NCBI RefSeq assembly: GCF_016918545.1
Contig: NZ_JAFFQC010000021.1
Coordinates: 1 to 64,000, forward strand
Reading direction: 5' to 3'
DNA: 64,000 bases
Source of the DNA: Desulfobulbus alkaliphilus
GTDB lineage: Bacteria; Desulfobacterota; Desulfobulbia; Desulfobulbales; Desulfobulbaceae
Shown here: positions 45,020-53,359 of the stretch, one piece after another
Position numbering within the stretch: position 1 is the stretch's first letter
Layout: each line of letters begins with the position of its first letter
Position numbers and translations under genes: made by a program
The notes under the pieces: model-generated
The model's database searches: none
What the model was told of the DNA's origin: nothing
What the model saw: the letters and a program-made list of their open reading frames with translations, nothing else

Positions 45020-45442
45020 TCACACCCCTGACAGAAGCCATGAGCCGATAAGGTAGGCGGAACCTCCCACCAGGGTGCAAAGCAACGTGCCCCAGGCAAT
45101 ATCGACCACGACAACCGTAATGGGCCAGTCACGGAGGGTGGCCAGATTGGTGAGGTCATAAGTTGCGTAGGTGAAAAAGCCGAACAGGGCGCCGAGCAGG
45201 CAGGCCCTGGCCAGTGAGCCAACTTCCAGGGCCGGGCGGACGGCAAAAAAGAGGATGCCGGCAATGTAGATGAAATAAAAGAGAAAGGCGGCGGTCCAGT
45301 TGACCTCGGGGCTGAGAAAGGCATGAAGTTGATTCTTGTAGAAATTCCGGGCCACATAGCCCAGCCAGAGCATGTCGATGGCAAAAAAAACAGGGATGGT
45401 CAGCAGGTAGAGTTTGATCCAGAAAAAGCCGCTCATGGTCAT
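45020..45442 (-). CDS. DUF2177 membrane protein
   Basis: 140 residues with four helices and the DUF2177 signature (IDMLWLGYVARNFYKNQL, GALFGFFTYATYDLTNLATL, DIAWGTLLC). Unknown function, commonly grouped with DUF1295 and the CFA-like genes, so probably part of the same lipid-modification set. Follows on the same strand upstream of DUF1295 with a 200-bp gap holding a partial repeat. Confidence 0.86.
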   Translation of the reverse strand: MTMSGFFWIKLYLLTIPVFFAIDMLWLGYVARNFYKNQLHAFLSPEVNWTAAFLFYFIYIAGILFFAVRPALEVGSLARACLLGALFGFFTYATYDLTNLATLRDWPITVVVVDIAWGTLLCTLVGGSAYLIGSWLLSGV

Positions 45443-45602
45443 GCCTCCTCTATCGCAGCAAAACGGTTTCCAAGGCTGGTTTGTTGATCGGCCGAAGAGA
45501 AACAGCTCTCAACACATGATCGGACAATAAGGTGAGAGTAGTGGAAAAACAAGCGACTCGTCATTCATTCTTCCCTGGGAAAGGGGTCGAGGCCGGTGAG
45601 CA

Positions 45603-46547
45603 TTAACTTTGGCTGCGCAGGCGCAGGTCCAGGGGATGGGGGTGGAGATAATACTGGCCTTGCAGATAGGGTTGCTCGTATTTGCGGACATAATGGTTGA
45701 GCAGAGTGATGGGGACGATCAGAGGGACATCACCGCGGTGGTAGGCCTCGATGAGCTCCAGGATTTCCTGTTTTTCGTCGGCTGAGAGCTGCTTTTTGAA
45801 GTAACCGAGCACATGGTGCAGGACATTACAGTGTTTTTTCATCGTGGTCCGAACCCTCAGGGTCTCGGCCATGAGTTGGCCGTAGTCGTCATAGGCTGCC
45901 TCGAGAGATTCGGGCAGGTTGGCGATGAAGCGCCCCATGCGGCGATAGAGGTCCTGGCTGCGGGCAAGAAAAAGCAGTTTGTGGCGGGTGTGGAAGTCGA
46001 CCAGGGCTCCTCGGCTGCGCGGTGCGGACAGGAGATCTTGGAAGTGCTTGTAGACAAAGACGCTTTCGATGAAATTTTCCCGGAGTCGCGGATCATTGAG
46101 ACGGCCATCCTCTTCCACGGGAAGAAGGGGAAAAAAACGGGTGAAGGCCCGGGCAAAAAAACCGCTGCCGCTTCGTTGGGGCATGCCCTTATCCGAATAG
46201 ACCTTGACCCGATACAGACCGCTGCTGGGGGAGTCTTTCTTGAAAATAAAACCGCAGAGCTTTTCCTGGGCCAGTTCCTGCAGTTTGTCTTCAATCCAGG
46301 ATTGCATCTGCTCGGTGTGATCAATACCGGAGCGGCTGGTTAACAGGCGCGGGTTGTCGGGATCGCCGACCAGGCGCATGGTTTCCCGGGGAATGGGCAG
46401 GCCGCATTCCACCTCCGGGCAGACCGGAACAAACTGCATGTATTGACCGAGGATATCACGGATGAAGTGATTGAGCTGATGCCCGCCGTTGTAGCGGACA
46501 TTTTCACCAAGCAGGCAGGCACTGACACCGATTTTCAAAGGATCCAT
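45603..46547 (-). CDS. DUF523-DUF1722 protein (YbgA-like)
   Basis: 314 residues. N-terminal DUF523 (IGVSACLLGENVRYNGGHQL, VCPEVECGLPIPRETMRL, CGFIFKKDSPSSG) with several cysteines, and C-terminal DUF1722/YbgA (FHTRHKLLFLARSQDLYRRM, LHHVLGYFKKQLS). The two-domain form is widespread; DUF523 has been linked to 2-thiouracil desulfidase activity (TudS-like), which is established for some relatives only. Single gene. Confidence 0.88.
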   Translation of the reverse strand: MDPLKIGVSACLLGENVRYNGGHQLNHFIRDILGQYMQFVPVCPEVECGLPIPRETMRLVGDPDNPRLLTSRSGIDHTEQMQSWIEDKLQELAQEKLCGFIFKKDSPSSGLYRVKVYSDKGMPQRSGSGFFARAFTRFFPLLPVEEDGRLNDPRLRENFIESVFVYKHFQDLLSAPRSRGALVDFHTRHKLLFLARSQDLYRRMGRFIANLPESLEAAYDDYGQLMAETLRVRTTMKKHCNVLHHVLGYFKKQLSADEKQEILELIEAYHRGDVPLIVPITLLNHYVRKYEQPYLQGQYYLHPHPLDLRLRSQS

Positions 46548-46597
46548 CTTTTTCTTTGCTATGGTTTTGTTTTTCCAAGATTATGGAGGGGAATCAG

Positions 46598-46663
46598 CTT
46601 TCGGTTATCTTTCGGTTATGATAAAAAGTGTTATTTGGATCTTGAAATTTTTCCCATTATACA
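46598..46663 (+). promoter_or_regulatory. Promoter of the small acidic protein with a direct repeat
   Basis: TTGGAT (46635-46640) and TATACA (46658-46663) are 17 bp apart. Just upstream CTTTCGGTTAT occurs twice in direct repeat (about 46598-46619), a possible activator site. TSS expected near 46670, about 60 nt before the ATG. Confidence 0.65.
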
Positions 46664-46730
46664 TAAAATGACACGCATAGCAATCGGCAAGACCAGTAAC
46701 ACAAATACACAAACAAAAAGGAGAACAACC

Positions 46731-46922
46731 ATGACTGAAGAAAAGATGGACACCTCTGGCTATGGATATGAGTCTATGGTATGGATTCGCGACAAGGACG
46801 GCAAGGAGTATGCCTGCTATCTCAAGGATGTGAAAGGGATCAAGGCAAAGGAAGAATTGACGGAAGAAGAAAAATCCAAATGCATGGATGTCAGCCAGAT
46901 TGTTGGCACTGAGCGCTGGTAA
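46731..46922 (+). CDS. Small acidic conserved-looking protein (63 aa)
   Basis: ATG at 46731 with AAAAGGAGAACAACC before it, a strong ribosome site. 63 residues: MTEEKMDTSGYGYESMVWIR, a short beta-hairpin with DKDGKEYACYLKD, and a charged helix KAKEELTEEEKSKCMDVSQI, with two cysteines. No family recognised. Own promoter, strong ribosome site and a strong terminator suggest high expression of a real small protein. Confidence 0.75.
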   Translation: MTEEKMDTSGYGYESMVWIRDKDGKEYACYLKDVKGIKAKEELTEEEKSKCMDVSQIVGTERW

Positions 46923-46945
46923 GCATTCTGAAATATCGGCAGTAT

Positions 46946-46987
46946 AAAGGCCTGCCCCCGCAAGGGGGCAGGCCTTTGTGTTTTTTG
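46946..46987 (+). terminator. Terminator of the small acidic protein gene
   Basis: AAAGGCCTGCCCCC, loop GCAA, GGGGGCAGGCCTTT, then GTGTTTTTT. Perfect 14-bp stem. Confidence 0.95.
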
Positions 46988-47009
46988 ACCATGGCGTGCA
47001 AGGAAATGA

Positions 47010-47076
47010 ACTGCAATGGCAATCTGATTACAGCAAGATATCCCCGCAACAAGCGTCCAGCCGTCACGGATTGAGG
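47010..47076 (-). repeat. TIR element copy H, partial (inverted)
   Basis: Keeps CTGATTACAGCAAGATAT, AACAAGCGTCCAGCCGTCAC and a GGATTGAGG end; the left half with the TTCG hairpin is absent. Confidence 0.7.
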
Positions 47077-47089
47077 CATTGCCCTGTGA

Positions 47090-47671
47090 TCAGAGGTCCT
47101 GTGGCGGCCTTCGTTCCGGAATGAATTCGGGATGGGTTTCCGCCTCGTTCCAGTCCGGGGACACATAGAGCTGGCAGTAGCAGGCCCCGAATTCCGCCAC
47201 ATCCGCTTGCCGATAGACACAGGGGCAGAGGATGTCCGCATCCTTCTGGCGATTGCCGCTGGCCAGACGGCACGGACAGGCCATGTAGCCGTACCGGTCC
47301 TTGTTGGTCAACAGTCCGCGCAGAAGATCAAAGGTTCTCTCCCGGTCGGGATGGAAAAAGTACCCTTTGGGCTCCTGTACGGCTCGCAACCGGTCGTACA
47401 GCTCGTCCACCGCGGTGCGTACCCCGATAGCCTCCTTGATTTTTTGTATCTTGTACCCGGTGATGGGGGCACCATCAACAACAATGGTCGGAAAGGAGCG
47501 ACGAGGATTGACTCGACCTAATTCCACCAGCAAGGCTTCCTGCTCGTTGCCGGTCAACAGGTCGGCATCGACATATTCATATGCCACCTTAAGGTCATTC
47601 AGCATTTTTTTAATGGCCTGGCAATAGGCACAGGTAGTGAGGCTGTAGAGCTTGATTTTTTTGGTTGTCAT
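47090..47671 (-). CDS. Glutaredoxin / ferredoxin-thioredoxin reductase catalytic-chain fusion
   Basis: 193 residues from MTTKKIKLYSL (47671). Residues 1-85 are a glutaredoxin with active site CAYC (14-17). Residues about 100-193 resemble the FTR catalytic beta chain: CPCR at 132-135, CPC at 149-151 and CYC at 164-166, where canonical FTR has CHC. In FTR these ligate a 4Fe-4S cluster next to a redox disulfide. It probably moves electrons from ferredoxin to disulfides; a 4Fe-4S ferredoxin gene lies 2.5 kb away. No FTR alpha chain is nearby. Confidence 0.85.
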   Translation of the reverse strand: MTTKKIKLYSLTTCAYCQAIKKMLNDLKVAYEYVDADLLTGNEQEALLVELGRVNPRRSFPTIVVDGAPITGYKIQKIKEAIGVRTAVDELYDRLRAVQEPKGYFFHPDRERTFDLLRGLLTNKDRYGYMACPCRLASGNRQKDADILCPCVYRQADVAEFGACYCQLYVSPDWNEAETHPEFIPERRPPQDL

Positions 47672-47948
47672 AAAGCAGCCTTGATTCAATGATTGGGGTG
47701 TGAATCGACTTGGGGAAAACCGGCCCCCGGTTTGTCTCGAAAAAAGATCAGAAAGAATGGATTCACCGGAGCGGATGGTGTGCCAAGCAATGGTCCGTTA
47801 TCCTGGTTTTCATCAAGTATGCCATAGTGCACAGCTACTTTCTGTTGTTGCAAAAGTCAAGAATATCACGCCCAGCGAAGTTTTTTCTCCGGGTTCACCA
47901 CATCGCAGCCTGTACGGTCGAATTGGTCTGTGGAGACCATCCACGGGA

Positions 47949-48059
47949 CCTGAATCCGTGACGGCTGGACTCTTTTTTGGGATATATCTTGCTGTAGTCA
48001 GATTATAATTGCAGTGGAATCCTTGATAATACCCTGCACTAGCCGCTTACGGAACCAGG
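47949..48059 (+). repeat. TIR element copy I (111 bp, right end eroded)
   Basis: CCTGAATCCGTGACGGCTGG, CTGTAGTCAGATTATAATTG core, then CTAGCCGCTTACGGAACCAGG: the TTCG hairpin is deleted but the terminal half is still recognisable. Ends 11 bp before the lytic transglycosylase stop. Confidence 0.82.
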
Positions 48060-48069
48060 TGGGGGTATA

Positions 48070-49179
48070 TTAAAAACCGGGAATGCCGATATGCTGGATG
48101 CGGATCGCGTTGAGGCCTTCTTCATAGGCCGGCAGAGAGCCTTCCTGGCGATAGAGGCGAAAGGCAAGAGCGTAGGACAGAACCCGGATAGGGTAGTCGC
48201 GGGGGAGTGTCTGCAGGTAGGGCTGGATGGTGACAAAATCGGTGGCACCATACTGTTGCATGATGAAGCGCAATCCACCGTTGGCCGGACCGATATTATA
48301 GGCGAGCAGACCAAGGAAGAGATCGTTTTTCATCTGACCCAGGTAATACTTGAAGGTTGCGGCGGCAATAAAGCCGTTATGGCGATGATCCATCACCGAG
48401 GGGGAGGCGACTCCGAGGTGCCTGCCCGCCTGGATCATCACCACCTCCGGCACCCGGGTGATCTGAAAAAGTCCCTGACCGCCATCGCTGCTTGGCCGCG
48501 GCAGAAAGGAGGATTCGGCGGCGGCAATTCCCAAGAGAAGGTCGGGGTCAAGGCCAAAGGCCCGGGCGGCCTGTTCGATATCCTCGCTATAGGGCATGGA
48601 CCGGTCAATGAGCAATTGCAGTTGGCTGCTGTCGTGACGGCGGTAGGTGGCATAGACCTGATGTGCCAGTGTCCTCCGGCTGGCCTCCTCCTTGCCGCCG
48701 ACCAGGGTACGGAAATGGCCGAAGGCGTGAAAGAAGTGCCCCTGGATGACAAAAGTTCCCGCCACCAGAGCAATGCCCAGGGCAAGGGCCGCCGGCAACA
48801 TCAGCGATCTGGCAAGCAGCCACCTGCGCAATCGTTGCCAGAGACTGGTGAACAGGATCGCTGATACGGCAAGGGCCAGTATGCCAAAGGCGAACGGCAG
48901 TTGGCTGGTAAGAAACCGGGTCCCGGAAAACCTGTCGGCCCAATAGCCCAGGAGCACCATTATAGCGATGAGTGCCGTGCTGACCAGGCCGACCATTTCC
49001 AGGCTGGTGAACAGCAGAAGCTGCCGGGTGTTGCCGGGTTTCTTTTTTGTTCGTGGTCCTTTAATCCTCTTTTTTTTTCCTGTGGCCCGAGGTGGTCGCT
49101 TGGCCCGGTTTTCTGGATCAGTCGGAGCCGGTTGTTTTGCGGGCGAAGATTTGGAAAGGGCGACCGGTGTATTATTCAT
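48070..49179 (-). CDS. Membrane-anchored lytic transglycosylase (SLT domain)
   Basis: 369 residues. A basic Pro/Lys-rich cytoplasmic N-terminus (1-52), three hydrophobic helices (about 55-80, 90-112 and 125-147), then a periplasmic SLT domain with catalytic Glu in LLLGIAAAESSFLPRPSSDGG, GLFQITRVP and LLAYNIGPANGG. It cleaves murein glycan strands with anhydro-MurNAc formation. The multi-helix anchor is unusual, since most such enzymes are soluble or lipoproteins. Single gene. Confidence 0.85.
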   Translation of the reverse strand: MNNTPVALSKSSPAKQPAPTDPENRAKRPPRATGKKKRIKGPRTKKKPGNTRQLLLFTSLEMVGLVSTALIAIMVLLGYWADRFSGTRFLTSQLPFAFGILALAVSAILFTSLWQRLRRWLLARSLMLPAALALGIALVAGTFVIQGHFFHAFGHFRTLVGGKEEASRRTLAHQVYATYRRHDSSQLQLLIDRSMPYSEDIEQAARAFGLDPDLLLGIAAAESSFLPRPSSDGGQGLFQITRVPEVVMIQAGRHLGVASPSVMDHRHNGFIAAATFKYYLGQMKNDLFLGLLAYNIGPANGGLRFIMQQYGATDFVTIQPYLQTLPRDYPIRVLSYALAFRLYRQEGSLPAYEEGLNAIRIQHIGIPGF

Positions 49180-49377
49180 CGAACGAGTTGCTAGGTTGTA
49201 CGCTCACCTACGGGCATGGTGCTGCTGTAAATACTGCAGGCAGCGGGGGTAATGATCACCGGATTGATCCCGCTGCCCGGTATGCGCTTTCGTGGCCAGG
49301 CAGGCACGCTTTTTCACGGAGAGTGCCGGAATAAGATCCGCAAAAGCAATGGAAGTCAGCGCTGCATGTTTCCAGGC

Positions 49378-49402
49378 CATGCAGTCCTGTGCTTAGACGT
49401 GT
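49378..49402 (+). repeat. Dispersed repeat family 2, copy 3 (partial)
   Basis: CATGCAGTCCTGTGCTTAGA and CGTGT, abutting TIR element copy J at 49403. Similar to 8386-8420. Confidence 0.45.
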
Positions 49403-49617
49403 CTGAATCCGTGACGGCTGGACGCTTTTTTGGATATTTTGCTGTAATCAGGTTATAATTGCAGCTGAATCCTTGGCAATACCTTTCACCAGCCGCCCTT
49501 CGGGGCCTTCATCCGCACACCATCTTCATTGCCCGTACCCGTCTGATAAAAGTCTCCTTTCATCAAACGGTCACAGCCAATACAGCTGACGCACGGACGA
49601 AGGCTCACGGATCCAGG
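49403..49617 (+). repeat. TIR element copy J, long form (215 bp)
   Basis: Left end CTGAATCCGTGACGGCTGGA, CTGTAATCAGGTTATAATTG core, CGCCCTTCGGGGCC, then extra segment (CCCGTACCCGTCTGATAAAA, CCTTTCATCAAACGGTCACA) matching copy F, and right end GCTCACGGATCCAGG. Confidence 0.85.
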
Positions 49618-49678
49618 GCTTGGTCAACGATGACGCATCTGGGTGGGCTTTTCGGCTGGAAGATTGTTCCGAACACCC

Positions 49679-49954
49679 TCACATGCCGACTGCGAACATG
49701 GCCTCGAGGTCGTGACGGGAATAGGCCTGAAAGGCCAGCATGGTTTCGGTTTTGATAATACCTTCAAGCAGCAGCATTTTTTTGGTGACCAGATCAGCCA
49801 GATCCTCGTTGGTTTTCACCCGGATAATGGCAACCAGATCATACTTGCCGCTCACTGAATAGACTTCCGATATGCCTGCTATTTCCCGTAACTGTTCGGC
49901 CAACGTATTGATTTTGTTGCGTTCCGCATTGATGAGAATAATGGAAGTGACCAT
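49679..49954 (-). CDS. Stand-alone Lrp/AsnC ligand-binding (RAM) domain
   Basis: 91 residues: MVTSIILINAERNKINTLAE, GISEVYSVSGKYDLVAIIRV and KTETMLAFQAYSR. This is the RAM/ACT-like effector domain of Lrp/AsnC without a DNA-binding HTH. Such solo proteins form ring oligomers, may bind amino acids and may modulate full-length Lrp proteins. Lies between two TIR element copies (J and K), single gene. Confidence 0.9.
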   Translation of the reverse strand: MVTSIILINAERNKINTLAEQLREIAGISEVYSVSGKYDLVAIIRVKTNEDLADLVTKKMLLLEGIIKTETMLAFQAYSRHDLEAMFAVGM

Positions 49955-50006
49955 TCATGCACCTTACATTGATGAGTTGGCACCGGCTTAGAAAGCAATA
50001 CCGCAT

Positions 50007-50133
50007 CCTGAATCCGTGACGGCTGGACTCTTTTGTTGGATATATCTTGCTGTACTCAGATTGTAATTGCAGCGGAATTCTTGACAAGACCCTTCACCAG
50101 CCGTCCTTCGGGGCGTCCGCTCACGGATCCAGG
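50007..50133 (+). repeat. TIR element copy K (127 bp, intact)
   Basis: Best plus-strand reference copy: left CCTGAATCCGTGACGGCTGG, CTGTACTCAGATTGTAATTG core, CACCAGCCGTCCTTCGGGGC, right TCACGGATCCAGG. Confidence 0.95.
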
Positions 50134-50216
50134 CGCATGTCGGGATAGATACAGCCAGCGGTGTCATGCGGGTCTTTCCGGTGCCCGCCTGATGGCAGCG
50201 GTTTTGGACGCGGACA

Positions 50217-50408
50217 TCATTCGTAGCTAATGCATTCTCCAGGACAGGAGGCGATCGATTCTTCGATGCACGCTGCATCCGTACTGTCGGCGTCAATCAC
50301 GTATGCTTTGGCATCGTCGGCATTAAAGCCAAAAATGTCCGGACACAGCTCAACACAGACTTCGCAGCCTAAACATTCATCCTGGTCAATGACTACTTGT
50401 TTTGCCAT
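50217..50408 (-). CDS. [4Fe-4S] ferredoxin
   Basis: 63 residues. CLGCEVCVELCP supplies Cys12, 15, 18 and 22, with a distal CPGEC (55-59) and Cys47, as in single-cluster Desulfovibrio-type ferredoxins. Very acidic, fitting electron transfer. Starts MAKQVVIDQDECLG behind AGGAGA. It lies 80 bp downstream of the acyl-CoA synthetase gene on the same strand and could serve the Grx-FTR protein, which is inference. Confidence 0.92.
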   Translation of the reverse strand: MAKQVVIDQDECLGCEVCVELCPDIFGFNADDAKAYVIDADSTDAACIEESIASCPGECISYE

Positions 50409-50492
50409 GGGAGTTCTCCTTTTTCGGTTGGTATGAACACGTTGTCATCCGTTTTCTCCGGAATGGCAACTGATTGCATGGTGAGACATGAG

Positions 50493-53162
50493 TTATAATC
50501 TGGCACTTTTTAAATCGATGGTCAACTTATATTCGGAAGAATCCTCACCTTGCTGGACAGTGAATCCCAGCTTCTTGCTCAGGGCGATCATGTAGCTGTT
50601 TTCAGCCAGCACGGTCCCCCAGACTATCTCCATGCCCCGCTCCCTGGCGATTCTCAGGCACTGGAGCAGCAGTTTGGCGCCAATGCCGGTCCCTTGCCAC
50701 GGGTCGCCGATCAGCACTGAAAACTCGCCCCGTTTGCCATCCGGTTCACCAACGATATTAGCGATTCCGAGCATCCGTTCCTGGACCTCGCGTTCGTCCA
50801 GAGCGACAAAAGCGATTTCGCGGTCGTAGTCAATCTGGGTGAAGCGGGCGAGAATTTCCGGTGAGAGTGTTTTAACGACGCTGAAGAAACGGTAGTAGAT
50901 GCTGGTGGGAGTGAGCACGTTGAACAGTTCAACAAAAAGCGGGGCATCCTCCGGTTTGATTGGTCGGATAAAGAGCGGTCTCTTCAGGTCGGTAAGATCG
51001 TGCCGCTCCAGGTGCTGAGGATAGGGACTGATCACAAGATGGAGATTTGAAGTGCCGCTTTTTGATCGGGCCAGCTTGATCCGGGCATCAACAGCGCAGG
51101 GGATGCCGTTTTTGACGATCACTGGATTCATGTCTAACTCGACGATTTCGGGGAAATCGATCACCAGTTGAGAAAGTCGGATCAACAATTCTTCAAGCTT
51201 TTCGAGATCGGCAGGCGGGTGACTGCGATAGCCTTTGAGCAGAGGAAGAATGCGGGTTTCTTCCATCATCCGCCGCGCCAGCAGCCGGTTAAGCGGCGGC
51301 AGCCCCAGGGCTCGGTCGTTGAGAACCTCGGCAAAGACGCCGCCAGAGCCAAAAAGGAGAACCGGGCCGAAATCAGGGTCGGTATTGCTGCCGATGAGCA
51401 GTTCGAAATCGGGGTTGGCCAGATAGGGCTGCAGGGAGACGCCGGTGATTCGGGCTTGCGGATACAGATCCCTGGCTTTGTCCATGATCCGCGCAAAGGC
51501 CTGGCGGAGATCCTCTTCGTTGCGCAGGTCGAGCTGAACGCCGCCGACATCGGATTTATGGGTGATATCCGGCGATACCAGCTTCATGGCCAGCGGCATG
51601 TCCATTTCTTGTGCCATGGCCACTGCCTCGTCGGCAGAGGTGGCGAGAAGGGTTTCGTTTACAGGAATCCCGTAAGCTGCGAGAATTTTTTTGCTTTGCA
51701 CCTCCGAGAGCAGGTCGATCTGCTGCTCGAAACATTCATAAATGGTGCGAAAGACAAAATCGCGGTCAAAATACAGGTCTGTGCTCAGCTTGGGCGGCAC
51801 CTGGGAGAGCAGTTCCTGGTTTCTGGTGTATTCCACCATGTAGAGAAAGGCGCGTACAGCTCGTTCGGGAGTTTCGTAGGTGGGGATATCGGCCTGGTTG
51901 AGGATATCGATAGCGCCGGCCATCTGTTTGCCGCCCATCCAGGAGGCAAAGACTGGAAAACGTCTGCGCCGGACCATTTGGGTCAGTGCTTTGGCGACCT
52001 CCTCGGGGTCGGTCAGGGCCTGGGGCACCATGATGATTAACACGCCGTCAAACGCTTTGCTCGCCAGACAGATGTCCAGAACTGCACTGAACCGTTCGAC
52101 AGTGGCGTTGCCGAGAATGTCGATGGGGTTGCCCCTGCTCCAGTAGGATGGCAGAATCTCGTTGAGCTGAGCCATGGTCTCCTCGGGCATCGGCGCCGGT
52201 TCCAGGCCGTATTCAGCCAGGGTGTCCGCCGCCATGACCCCGGGGCCACCGCCGTTGGTGATGATAGCCAGTCGCTTTCCCGGAGGACGGGGCTGTTTGG
52301 CCAGGAGTTCGGCACAGTCGAAGAGACGGGCCAGAGAGGGTACCCGGACAATTCCCGCCCGTTTGAAAGCAGCGTCATACACCGCGTCTTCGCCGGCCAT
52401 GGCACCGGTATGGGTGGAAGCAGCACGGGCGCCGGCCTTACTCTTTCCGGCCTTGAGCACGATGATTGGTTTAATGCGGGCAACGGCACGGGCCGCGCTC
52501 ATGAATTTACGGATATTGGTCAAATTCTCCATGTAGAGCAGGATCGATCGTACCGAGCCGTCATTGCCCAGATAATCGATCAAGTCGCCGAAATCGACAT
52601 CAAGCATGGAGCCAATGGAGACGAAGTGACTGAAACCGGTGTTTTCCTGGGCTGCCCGGTCGAGAATGAAGGTACAGATAGCTCCACTCTGTGAGATAAC
52701 CGCCAGGTTGCCTTTTGCCGGCATGCTGCCGGAAAAGGTGGCGTTGAGATGTTTTGCCGGCCGGATGACACCCAGGCAGTTGGGACCAATGATCCGCACC
52801 CCGGAACCTTCCACTGCGCCATGGATCTGCTCCTCAATCAGCCTTCCTGCCTCGCCCGATTCCCTGCCCCCGGCGGAGATGATGATCACCCCTCGGGTTC
52901 CTGAGCGGACACATTGGCGAACAATGCCCGGGGCCGTGGCTATGGGCGTGGCGATAATGGCCAGATCCGGAGGCGGTTCGATCTCGGCGATGGTGCTGAA
53001 CGCTTTCAGGCCGTGGACCTGCTCATAGTGGGGGTTCACCGGGTGAATCTTTCCTGAAAAGCCACCTTCGATCAGGTTATTGATCAGCGCCGAGCCAATG
53101 GAGCCAGGCTTGTCGTTGGCACCGATCACCGCGACGCTGTTTGGGTTGAAAAGATGATCCAT
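50493..53162 (-). CDS. ADP-forming acyl-CoA synthetase fused to GNAT acetyltransferase (Pat-like)
   Basis: 889 residues. CoA-binding domain (VAVIGANDKPGSIGSALINN), ligase CoA domain with catalytic His in ASTHTGAMAG, ATP-grasp part (AMKLVSPDITHKSDVGGVQL) and a C-terminal GNAT domain (about 720-885: FVALDEREVQERMLGIANIV, GTGIGAKLLLQCLRIARERG). This matches the PatZ/YfiQ-type protein lysine acetyltransferase, in which the synthetase part may sense acetyl-CoA. ADP-forming acetate-CoA ligase activity is possible but not proven. Single gene. Confidence 0.9.
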   Translation of the reverse strand: MDHLFNPNSVAVIGANDKPGSIGSALINNLIEGGFSGKIHPVNPHYEQVHGLKAFSTIAEIEPPPDLAIIATPIATAPGIVRQCVRSGTRGVIIISAGGRESGEAGRLIEEQIHGAVEGSGVRIIGPNCLGVIRPAKHLNATFSGSMPAKGNLAVISQSGAICTFILDRAAQENTGFSHFVSIGSMLDVDFGDLIDYLGNDGSVRSILLYMENLTNIRKFMSAARAVARIKPIIVLKAGKSKAGARAASTHTGAMAGEDAVYDAAFKRAGIVRVPSLARLFDCAELLAKQPRPPGKRLAIITNGGGPGVMAADTLAEYGLEPAPMPEETMAQLNEILPSYWSRGNPIDILGNATVERFSAVLDICLASKAFDGVLIIMVPQALTDPEEVAKALTQMVRRRRFPVFASWMGGKQMAGAIDILNQADIPTYETPERAVRAFLYMVEYTRNQELLSQVPPKLSTDLYFDRDFVFRTIYECFEQQIDLLSEVQSKKILAAYGIPVNETLLATSADEAVAMAQEMDMPLAMKLVSPDITHKSDVGGVQLDLRNEEDLRQAFARIMDKARDLYPQARITGVSLQPYLANPDFELLIGSNTDPDFGPVLLFGSGGVFAEVLNDRALGLPPLNRLLARRMMEETRILPLLKGYRSHPPADLEKLEELLIRLSQLVIDFPEIVELDMNPVIVKNGIPCAVDARIKLARSKSGTSNLHLVISPYPQHLERHDLTDLKRPLFIRPIKPEDAPLFVELFNVLTPTSIYYRFFSVVKTLSPEILARFTQIDYDREIAFVALDEREVQERMLGIANIVGEPDGKRGEFSVLIGDPWQGTGIGAKLLLQCLRIARERGMEIVWGTVLAENSYMIALSKKLGFTVQQGEDSSEYKLTIDLKSARL

Positions 53163-53210
53163 GGCTGACCTCGTCCGTATCTGATGGTGCTTTTGTCGAT
53201 CTTACCGGGG

Positions 53211-53240
53211 GCCAGCAAACGGCTGCCTGACCTGGAAACT
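53211..53240 (+). repeat. Dispersed repeat family 2, partial
   Basis: GCCAGCAAACGGCTGCCTGA followed by CCTGGAAACT. It partly matches 59006-59048 and lies 10 bp from TIR element copy L. Confidence 0.35.
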
Positions 53241-53250
53241 GGAACCGTTT

Positions 53251-53359
53251 CCTGAATCCGTGACGGCTGGACTCTGGTTTTGGATATATCTTGCTGTCAT
53301 CAGCTTATAATTGCAACGGAATCCTTGATAATAACCTTCACTAGCCGCCCTTCGGGGCA
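53251..53359 (+). repeat. TIR element copy L (right end lost)
   Basis: CCTGAATCCGTGACGGCTGG, CTGTCATCAGCTTATAATTG core and CTAGCCGCCCTTCGGGGC; then diverges. Confidence 0.85.

Noticed and set aside
49252-49755. Plus-strand frames containing ESVTAGR...AVIRL
   Set aside because: They are translations of the TIR element in its only stop-free frame; similar peptides recur at 47.1 and 47.9 kb for the same reason.
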